7,373 nt of DNA from Candidatus Poribacteria bacterium (GTDB lineage Bacteria; Poribacteria; WGA-4E; WGA-3G). The notes beneath the pieces were generated by a model. It was not told where the DNA came from and did not search any database. It saw only the letters and a list, made by a program, of their open reading frames with translations. A program made the translations under genes and the position numbers. Where the stretch lies: the NCBI GenBank assembly GCA_009845505.1, contig VXZL01000679.1, positions 1-7,373 of the forward strand. The letters run 5' to 3'. Below are positions 1 through 5,180 of this stretch, in pieces; position 1 is the first letter of the stretch; each line of letters starts with the position of its first letter.

Positions 1-16
1 TATTGAAGCAAAGCGC

Positions 17-20
17 AGGA
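17..20 (+). promoter_or_regulatory. ribosome binding site of the 126-aa protein
   Basis: AGGA lies seven bases before the ATG at 28, within a purine-rich stretch. It supports ATG 28 as the start. The window begins only 27 bases upstream, so the promoter and the preceding gene cannot be seen. Confidence 0.55.
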
Positions 21-27
21 AAAAATC

Positions 28-408
28 ATGAAATTTACTGAGAAAAATTACTTATATTTGCTTATCTTCGGAATTACGTTTGTTGGGTGTCTTCTACTGC
101 CAAACTTCAAGGCGAAAACTGAGATATATACTGACACCCAAGTTGCTGAAGCCTTATACGTCACCCCGGAGAGGGAAGACTGGATTGTGATAAATGAGAA
201 TGCGTTGCCCAATATTCCGGGAAGGATTTATGTACTAAAAACTGAATCACGTGCTGAGATCTGGCACACAAACGCTATAACCCGATCGGAAAACGGAGAA
301 CTCTCTGAGAGGCAGAAGTTGAATCTTTTGAATACGGGTGCCGTCCCAAAGGGCTGGGAAGTGGTATATGTGGATGAAGAGGGAAGCCTTATCTCCGCGA
401 AAAGATAG
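28..408 (+). CDS. membrane-anchored protein of unknown function (126 aa)
   Basis: I do not recognise this protein. It has a short N-terminal segment with two lysines (K2, K6), one hydrophobic stretch at about residues 8-25 (LYLLIFGITFVGCLLLP), then a mostly polar region of about 100 residues rich in Glu, Thr and Asn. This suggests a single N-terminal anchor with the soluble part outside the cytoplasm. Cys21 follows Phe-Val-Gly, which loosely resembles a lipobox. However, -3 is Phe and the residues after the Cys stay hydrophobic (LLLP), so a transmembrane anchor is more likely than a lipoprotein. The soluble part has two tryptophan-containing strands (around DWIVIN and GWEVVYVDEEG). The ATG has a fair Shine-Dalgarno, and base composition looks more AT-rich than its neighbours. 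It may be the last gene of an upstream unit or a lineage-specific orphan. Confidence 0.7.
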   Translation: MKFTEKNYLYLLIFGITFVGCLLLPNFKAKTEIYTDTQVAEALYVTPEREDWIVINENALPNIPGRIYVLKTESRAEIWHTNAITRSENGELSERQKLNLLNTGAVPKGWEVVYVDEEGSLISAKR

Positions 409-436
409 AGATAACCCTTGGGCTGTTCTTCACGAC

Positions 437-460
437 CCGAACTACCGAACTGTCGAACAT
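437..460 (+). repeat. three tandem 8-base units in the aminotransferase leader
   Basis: The units CCGAACTA, CCGAACTG and TCGAACAT follow each other without spacing and share the core CGAAC. They sit in the 75-base gap between the 126-aa gene and the aminotransferase, 23 bases before its ATG. They could be a protein-binding array or a remnant of slippage duplication. No convincing -35/-10 pair was found around them. Confidence 0.5.
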
Positions 461-473
461 TAAACAGAAGACT

Positions 474-478
474 GGAGA
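474..478 (+). promoter_or_regulatory. ribosome binding site deciding the aminotransferase start
   Basis: GGAGA ends five bases before the ATG at 484. The open frame runs back to a TTG at 418, but the extra 22 residues (basic, Cys-rich) do not resemble the family. The family-like N-terminus (LAVSGGTPVR) starts right after ATG 484, so 484 is taken as the start. Confidence 0.7.
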
Positions 479-483
479 TTTGC

Positions 484-1713
484 ATGTCCAACCAATTAGC
501 AGTTTCAGGTGGCACACCTGTCCGCAATACAGAAACTGACCCTTGGTCGCCATGGCCCCTCCATACAACAGAGGAGTGGGAATCGAAGATCGAACCCTTG
601 CTCAGGGAAGTCTATCTGAGCGGTAACGAAGGGTCTGGCGGCACGATGATTGTGCGTTTTCGAGAGCAATACGCGCAGTATACCGGTACAAATTACGCCC
701 TTTTCATGCCACATGGTACTGACGCAATTAGTGCGGCTTTAGCAGGCGCGCTTGACCTCGACGGATTCAGTGATGGTGGCGAAGTTATCGTGCCGAACTA
801 TACATTCGTCGCGACAGCGAGTGCTGTCTTGGAACGTCGATGCACCGTCGTATTTGTAGACATTTCACCAGAGACATTTACGATTGACCCAGAGGCAGTA
901 GCAGCGGCAATTACTTCGGAAACACGCGCGATCCTACCCGTCCACCTCGGTGGTCACCCAGCGGATATGGGCGCGTTACAAGACATTGCGCGCCGCCATG
1001 AGCTTGCGATTGTTGAGGATTGTGCACAAGCACACAGTGCGGAATACCAGACGAAGAAGGTCGGTGCCCTCAGCGATGTCGGTGCGTTTAGTTTCCAAGC
1101 CTCGAAAAACCTGACCTCCGGCGAAGGCGGGATGGTCACGACTAATGACAAAGACATCCATGACAGGGTTTCTGCTTTTATGAATGTCGGACGTGCCCCG
1201 GGTGGCGCGAGATGGGAATATCCAAGACTCGGTTGGAACTATCGTCCATCAGAATACCTCGCGGCAATACTCCTCGTACGGTTGGAACTCTTAGAGGCGC
1301 AAACAGACATCCGCAACCGAAACGCTACCTATCTCTCCAACGCTTTAGAAACAATTGAAGGTATCACACCCCCAGAACTCGCCCCATGGGTTACCAAACA
1401 TGGGTATCATCTCTACTGTCTGAAATACAACCCTGAAGGATTCGGTGGTAAGTCGCGGCAAGCATTTGTCAATGCGCTATCTGCTGAAGGCGTTCCGTGT
1501 TCAATCGGTTATCGTTCCCCACTTTCAGAGGAACCCGGTATGGCACACGTTGCGCAGAAATATCCGCGCCTCATTCGGTCGCTGCCCTGTCCAAACGCGG
1601 CATCGGTCTGTGAACAGAGCGTCTGGCTTTTCCAAAACCTTCTGCTTGGTTCGGAGGCAGATATGGATCAGATCGTTGAAGCTATCACCAAAATCCACCG
1701 GGCATGGAATTGA
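484..1713 (+). CDS. DegT/DnrJ/EryC1/StrS family PLP-dependent aminotransferase
   Basis: This is a 409-residue fold-type I aminotransferase, the usual length for a family that transfers an amino group from Glu or Gln to keto-sugars or cyclitol ketones. The N-terminus (LAVSGGTPVR, then WSPWP) and the end (PCPNA..CEQSVWL) resemble the branch holding AHBA synthase and glutamine:scyllo-inosose aminotransferases rather than the sugar-nucleotide branch; this is judged by eye. Visible active-site parts are HGTDA at 78-82 (cofactor phosphate side), VEDCAQAH at 177-184 with Asp179 expected to hold the pyridine nitrogen, and the SFQASKNLTSGEGG block at 203-216 with Lys208 as the Schiff-base lysine. The GWNYRPSEYLAAI segment (250-262) is the typical C-terminal substrate/dimer motif. 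It is a cytosolic enzyme, probably a homodimer. No dehydrogenase or nucleotidyltransferase for a sugar pathway is adjacent, so the substrate is unknown. Confidence 0.95.
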   Translation: MSNQLAVSGGTPVRNTETDPWSPWPLHTTEEWESKIEPLLREVYLSGNEGSGGTMIVRFREQYAQYTGTNYALFMPHGTDAISAALAGALDLDGFSDGGEVIVPNYTFVATASAVLERRCTVVFVDISPETFTIDPEAVAAAITSETRAILPVHLGGHPADMGALQDIARRHELAIVEDCAQAHSAEYQTKKVGALSDVGAFSFQASKNLTSGEGGMVTTNDKDIHDRVSAFMNVGRAPGGARWEYPRLGWNYRPSEYLAAILLVRLELLEAQTDIRNRNATYLSNALETIEGITPPELAPWVTKHGYHLYCLKYNPEGFGGKSRQAFVNALSAEGVPCSIGYRSPLSEEPGMAHVAQKYPRLIRSLPCPNAASVCEQSVWLFQNLLLGSEADMDQIVEAITKIHRAWN

Positions 1714-1735
1714 TTTCTCATCTAAGTTGTAAGCG

Positions 1736-1761
1736 TTGGGCGGACCTCGCCAAAAATTTTT
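1736..1761 (+). terminator. possible weak terminator/attenuator hairpin before the LMF gene
   Basis: GGCG (1739-1742) pairs with CGCC (1748-1751) around the loop GACCT. The stem can extend by two A-T pairs (1736-1737 with 1752-1753) if G1738 bulges out. Five T follow at 1757-1761. It lies 23 bases after the aminotransferase stop and ends next to the ATG at 1763. The stem is short and bulged, so termination would be partial at best. It could instead act on translation of the next gene. Confidence 0.3.
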
Positions 1762-1762
1762 G

Positions 1763-3574
1763 ATGTATTCACACAGCAGCAAACCGCTCCTTGCATACGA
1801 TAACGACTGCGATTTCTGCCGATATTGGATTGCACAATGGCAACATGTGACGGGTGATCGTGTTGATTATGCCCCGTATCAAGAGGTGGCATCACAATTC
1901 CCAGAGATACCAATCTCAGCGTTTGAGAGCTCGGTGCAGCTGATCCAAGAAAACGGAACCGTTCTCAGCGGTGCAGAAGCTGTCCTGCGTGCTTTGAACA
2001 GTGGCTTGCTCCTCTGGTGCTATTACCAGCTCCCAGGGTTCGCAAAGGTGTCTGAAACGGTCTACCGCCTTATTGCCCGACACCGTCCCTTCTTTTCAGC
2101 AATGACACGCTGGCTCTGGGGAACCCACACCGGAAGAACATCTCTCGGTCTTTCGCGCTGGCTCTTTTTGCGTGCCCTCGGTGGTATCTACCTCATCGCC
2201 TTCCTCTCTCTCTGGGTCCAGGTCCATGGGCTTATTGGAAGTAACGGTATTTTACCGGCGGATCAGTTTTTGACGGCAGTGCGTCAACAGGTCGGAACAT
2301 CAGGCTATCACCTCGTCCCAACGCTATTTTGGTTGAATCCGTCAGACCTCTGTCTTCACCTCTTGTGCGCTGGTGGTGCTGTTCTATCTTTGGTATTAAT
2401 CGCCGGTTTCTTTCCAACGTGGACCTTAGTCGGTTTATGGGCATTCTATCTGTCGCTGGTGTCAGTCGGGCAAGTTTTTCTGAGCTTCCAGTGGGATGTG
2501 CTGCTCTTAGAGGCGGGATTTTTGGCAATCTTTTTCGCGCCGCTTCAAATCCGCGACACACTTTCACGAACTTCCCAACCTTCCAGTGCATTTCTATGGC
2601 TCTCACGTTGGCTTTTGTTTCGGTTGATGTTCGCTTCTGGGTTCGTCAAACTTGCCAGTGATGAAGTGTGGCGAAACCTGACTGCCCTTAATTTTCACTA
2701 TGAAACGCAGCCTTTGCCGACATCAATCGCGTGGTATGTGCATCAGCTCCCCGAATGGTTTCAGAAAGTCTCGGTCCTGGGCATGTTCGCCGTTGAGTTA
2801 GTTATTCCGTTTCTGATTTTTGCACCGCGCCGCTTGCGAACTGCCGGATGCATCGGGTTCGTCGGACTACAAGTGTTAATCATCCTGACAGGGAATTACT
2901 GCTTTTTCAATCTGCTGACGATTGCGCTGTGTCTCCTGCTTATTGACGACGTGGCGTGGAAAAGGCTTCTACCCAAAAGGTTGATGCCATCTATCCGTTT
3001 GCTCGAACAGGCACCCCATAGGTATAGCCGTATCTGTATAGGGGTTGTGGCAGTACTTCTCTTTCTTCTAAGCGGCCTCCGATTCAGCGGGCAACTTTTT
3101 AGAGACGGACGGTTGCCAGATGTCGCTTGGATTACACCGTTTCGGAGTGTGAACACCTACGGACTTTTTGCGGATATGACGGAGTCGCGCCCAGAAATTA
3201 TTGTTGAAGGTAGCAATGACCGGATAACATGGAAAGCTTATGAATTTCGATGGAAACCGGGGGACCTGACAAACGCGCCGAAATGGGTTGCCCCACACCA
3301 ACCACGCTTAGATTGGCAGATGTGGTTCGCTGCACTTCAAGGGGACTACCAGAATACGTATTGGTTTCTCAATTTTATGGGATCGTTGTTGCGCGGAAAT
3401 CCAGAGGTGCTAAAGTTATTAGCAGAAAACCCGTTCCCCGACACGCCACCCCGTTATGTTCGGGCGACCCTTTACAATTATCACTTTACTGACCTTGCCA
3501 CAAAACGTTCGGACGGGACGTGGTGGGCCCGCGAATGGATCCGGATTTATTGTCCGGCAATTTCACTTCGTTAA
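1763..3574 (+). CDS. DCC/DUF393 thiol-redox domain fused to lipase maturation factor (LMF) family membrane protein
   Basis: This is a 603-residue protein with two parts. Residues 8 to about 115 form a DCC (DUF393) domain, a small thioredoxin-like fold: LLAYDNDCDFC carries the DxxCxxC signature with Cys16 and Cys19. Residues from about 130 to the end match the lipase maturation factor family (relatives of animal LMF1/LMF2, ER proteins needed for folding of secreted lipases). Hallmarks are SFQWDVLLLEAG (241-252), SGFVKLASDEVWRNLTAL (292-309), HYETQPLPT (312-320), NTYGLFADMTE (464-474), and APHQPRLDWQMWFAAL (510-525). About eight or nine hydrophobic helices lie between 133 and 440, followed by a C-terminal soluble domain that should sit in the periplasm if topology follows LMF1. 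ATG 1763 is chosen over TTG 1736 because it starts just before the DCC domain. Neither has a good Shine-Dalgarno. The biochemical role in bacteria is unknown; assisting secreted-protein folding is an inference from the animal homologues. Confidence 0.9.
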   Translation: MYSHSSKPLLAYDNDCDFCRYWIAQWQHVTGDRVDYAPYQEVASQFPEIPISAFESSVQLIQENGTVLSGAEAVLRALNSGLLLWCYYQLPGFAKVSETVYRLIARHRPFFSAMTRWLWGTHTGRTSLGLSRWLFLRALGGIYLIAFLSLWVQVHGLIGSNGILPADQFLTAVRQQVGTSGYHLVPTLFWLNPSDLCLHLLCAGGAVLSLVLIAGFFPTWTLVGLWAFYLSLVSVGQVFLSFQWDVLLLEAGFLAIFFAPLQIRDTLSRTSQPSSAFLWLSRWLLFRLMFASGFVKLASDEVWRNLTALNFHYETQPLPTSIAWYVHQLPEWFQKVSVLGMFAVELVIPFLIFAPRRLRTAGCIGFVGLQVLIILTGNYCFFNLLTIALCLLLIDDVAWKRLLPKRLMPSIRLLEQAPHRYSRICIGVVAVLLFLLSGLRFSGQLFRDGRLPDVAWITPFRSVNTYGLFADMTESRPEIIVEGSNDRITWKAYEFRWKPGDLTNAPKWVAPHQPRLDWQMWFAALQGDYQNTYWFLNFMGSLLRGNPEVLKLLAENPFPDTPPRYVRATLYNYHFTDLATKRSDGTWWAREWIRIYCPAISLR

Positions 3575-3581
3575 ACCAGAC

Positions 3582-3587
3582 AGGAGA
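3582..3587 (+). promoter_or_regulatory. ribosome binding site deciding the phosphatase start
   Basis: AGGAGA lies just before the ATG at 3592 (four to five bases apart). The frame is open back to 3520, but that part lies inside the end of the LMF gene. This site makes 3592 the clear start, 17 bases after the LMF stop, which points to a shared transcript. Confidence 0.85.
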
Positions 3588-3591
3588 ATCT

Positions 3592-4359
3592 ATGCCCAGT
3601 CAATTTTTAACCGTTGCATTAGAAGCCGCGAAAAACGCTGAAGAGATAATCACCTCTTACTACACTGGCGATATAAAAGTCGAACTGAAAGACGATGAAA
3701 CACCCGTCACCCACGCCGATAGGGGTGCCGAAAAAGTCATCCGTGAAACCATCAAACGGGCGTTTCCTGACCACGGTTTTCTCGGTGAAGAATACGGAAC
3801 ACAAGAAGGCACATCACCCTACCTCTGGATTATTGATCCAATTGATGCGACTAAGAATTATATCCGAAAAATCCCGATCTTCGGGACCCAAATTGCGCTG
3901 ATGAAAGGTGAGGAACTTATTCTGGGTGTCTCCAATGCTCCCCTTTTGAACGAGCTCCTCTATGCCGAGACCGGCGGCGGTGCCTTTCTAAATGGTGAAC
4001 CGATTCAGGTGTCCGATGTAACACAACCCGAAGACGCAATGATCTGCCACGGTGGATTGAGATGGTTTACAGAGAAAGGCACTTTCCCGGGTGCTTACAA
4101 CCTTATCAACGCCGCGGCACGTTCGAGAGGATTCGGCGATTTCTATATGTATCACCTCGTGGCTTCCGCGAGGGCAGACGTTGTTATTGAAGCAGCGATT
4201 AGCGTCTGGGACATCGCTGCTATCACTGTTATCGTCCGAGAAGCCGGTGGGAAGGTAACAGACATACAGGGGCAGCCTGTTACGAAAGACACTGCGTCTC
4301 TCATAGCGACGAATGGGGGCTTGCACAGTTCGGTTTTGAACTATTTTCAGAGCGCTTGA
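3592..4359 (+). CDS. inositol monophosphatase family phosphatase, histidinol-phosphatase (HisN)-like
   Basis: This 255-residue cytosolic, metal-dependent phosphatase has the full length of the IMPase superfamily. Visible parts are TPVTHADRGAE (37-47, substrate/metal loop), GEEYG (65-69, a metal-binding Glu), WIIDPIDATKNYIR (79-92) with metal ligands Asp82 and Asp85, and SVWDIAAITVIVREAGG (204-220) with the third Asp, Asp207. The stretch after the central motif (RKIPIFGTQIAL, with Arg92 after Tyr-Ile) and GFGDFYMYHLVASARADVVIE (180-200) look closer to bacterial HisN-type histidinol-phosphate phosphatases than to SuhB or CysQ. No other his gene is present, so inositol phosphate or another sugar phosphate remains possible. 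One oddity is Ala86, where the family normally has Gly in DPxDGT. The gene follows the LMF fusion by 17 bases and is probably cotranscribed. Confidence 0.93.
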   Translation: MPSQFLTVALEAAKNAEEIITSYYTGDIKVELKDDETPVTHADRGAEKVIRETIKRAFPDHGFLGEEYGTQEGTSPYLWIIDPIDATKNYIRKIPIFGTQIALMKGEELILGVSNAPLLNELLYAETGGGAFLNGEPIQVSDVTQPEDAMICHGGLRWFTEKGTFPGAYNLINAAARSRGFGDFYMYHLVASARADVVIEAAISVWDIAAITVIVREAGGKVTDIQGQPVTKDTASLIATNGGLHSSVLNYFQSA

Positions 4360-4370
4360 TTTCTGATTTA

Positions 4371-4385
4371 CTTGAACATTTCAAG
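4371..4385. promoter_or_regulatory. perfect inverted repeat (6-3-6), candidate operator
   Basis: CTTGAA (4371-4376), CAT, TTCAAG (4380-4385) is an exact dyad. It covers the whole -35 hexamer TTGAAC (4372-4377), where a repressor or an activator could act. As RNA from upstream readthrough it would make a six-pair, mostly A-U stem with no T-run after it, so it is unlikely to be a terminator. Confidence 0.5.
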
Positions 4386-4400
4386 GAGGTGTGTTATACT
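4372..4400 (+). promoter_or_regulatory. sigma-70 type promoter with extended -10, driving the cyclase-family gene
   Basis: TTGAAC (4372-4377) and TATACT (4395-4400) are separated by exactly 17 bases. TGT directly before the -10 (4392-4394) gives the extended TGn motif. Transcription would start near 4407, leaving a leader of about 49 bases before the ATG at 4456. This is the only near-consensus promoter I find in the window. It could drive the cyclase alone or also the CCA enzyme and protease downstream, since no terminator is seen between them. Confidence 0.75.
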
Positions 4401-4434
4401 ACATAGCATAGATTTGCAAAAGTAAAAGGTTTGT

Positions 4435-4445
4435 AGGAAGGAAAG
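4435..4445 (+). promoter_or_regulatory. ribosome binding region of the cyclase-family gene
   Basis: AGGAAGGAAAG offers two overlapping Shine-Dalgarno-like elements. GGAAAG ends ten bases before the ATG at 4456. The remaining gap is almost all A, so it should be unstructured. Spacing is slightly long but workable. Confidence 0.55.
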
Positions 4446-4455
4446 AAAAAATAAA

Positions 4456-5136
4456 ATGCATCTTGACTTTGAAAATGTGCTGGATCTCTCCTATGTGGTT
4501 GATGAAGATAGCCCGCGTGAACTGCCGATTGATCCGGCGAAAATATACGATCAGGCGACGTTAGAAAAAGATGGCTACTTTGAAAGCCGCGTTGATATGT
4601 CAGGACACTACTCCACGCACATGGATGCGCCTTGTCTCATGTATCCCGGTGGAGCGACCATCGCCGAAATTCCAAAAGAGAAACTGACAGGACACGCCGT
4701 GTTGATGGACTATTCCGCGATTAAGAAACCGAACGACGCTGTGACCGCTGAAGATGTTAAAGCGTGGGTAACTGAAAACGGCGAAATTCCAGCGGACAGT
4801 ATCGTTTTCATGAGAACAGGGATGGACAGATTCGTCTATCAGGACAACTTCAATCGGGAGTGGATCGGTTTCAGTGAGGATGCCGCTGAGCTGCTCGTCG
4901 AAAAGGGCATAAAGGTCATAGGAACAGATGCGTGTAGCATTGATTCAGTTGCCGGACACCCACCGTTGCACGACGGCTTACCGCCTGCACACCTCGTCTT
5001 CTTGGGTGCGGGTATCCCACACGTTGAAGATCTGTGCAATTTAAGTCAGTTGCCGACGCATTTCTATGTAGTCATTGCCCCGTTAAAGTTGGCACAGAGT
5101 TCCGGTGCCCCGACCCGGGTCTTTGCTTTCGTATAA
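4456..5136 (+). CDS. cyclase family (kynurenine formamidase-like) metal-dependent hydrolase
   Basis: This 226-residue protein belongs to the cyclase family (PF04199) with bacterial kynurenine formamidase KynB and related amide, ester or lactone hydrolases; it is probably cytosolic. The metal motif HYSTHMDAP is at 51-59, giving His51, His55 and Asp57. The second-site pair appears as His179 and Glu191, twelve residues apart as in KynB (His160 and Glu172 as I recall). The typical continuation GGATIAEIPKEKLTGHAVLMDYS (65-87) and the middle parts IPADSIVFMRTGMD and GIKVIGTDACSID are present. The oddity is that the His that normally follows in HxDxPxH is Leu61 (DAPCLM), so an otherwise conserved active-site residue is missing. 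No tryptophan-catabolism gene is nearby, so kynurenine formamidase should not be assumed. It has its own strong promoter. Confidence 0.92.
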   Translation: MHLDFENVLDLSYVVDEDSPRELPIDPAKIYDQATLEKDGYFESRVDMSGHYSTHMDAPCLMYPGGATIAEIPKEKLTGHAVLMDYSAIKKPNDAVTAEDVKAWVTENGEIPADSIVFMRTGMDRFVYQDNFNREWIGFSEDAAELLVEKGIKVIGTDACSIDSVAGHPPLHDGLPPAHLVFLGAGIPHVEDLCNLSQLPTHFYVVIAPLKLAQSSGAPTRVFAFV

Positions 5137-5180
5137 GTATCGTCCCAGACAAACAGTAGAGAATCCATCCACGAAGAAAA

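Noticed and set aside
82..93. Lipobox (FVGC) making the 126-aa protein a lipoprotein
   Set aside because: Phe at -3 is atypical and the residues after the Cys continue the hydrophobic stretch, which fits a transmembrane anchor better.
418..483. Extended N-terminus of the aminotransferase from TTG 418
   Set aside because: The extra residues do not look like the family, no ribosome site precedes TTG 418, and ATG 484 has a GGAGA at usable spacing.
1710..1735. TTGATT plus TAAGCG as a promoter for the LMF gene
   Set aside because: The spacing is only 14 bases and the -10 is poor.
2232..2606. Minus-strand open frame of 124 codons, and other minus-strand frames such as 3988-4326 and 5659-5952
   Set aside because: They lie wholly inside strongly supported + strand genes, their translations are rich in Arg, Ser and Pro without recognisable motifs, and they look like antisense shadows.
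4383..4391. AAGGAGGTG, a nearly perfect Shine-Dalgarno complement, as the ribosome site of a small gene
   Set aside because: No ATG, GTG or TTG lies at working distance, and frames opening nearby stop within a few codons (TAG at 4404 and 4409). It sits between the -35 and -10, so the promoter's own transcript would not contain it.
4413..4420. TTTGCAAA palindrome in the cyclase leader as an operator
   Set aside because: An 8-base AT-rich palindrome is common by chance and has no partner copy nearby.
5132..5137. TATAAG as a -10 box for the CCA gene
   Set aside because: No acceptable -35 lies 16-18 bases upstream (the region reads CCCGAC), and there is no TGn extension.
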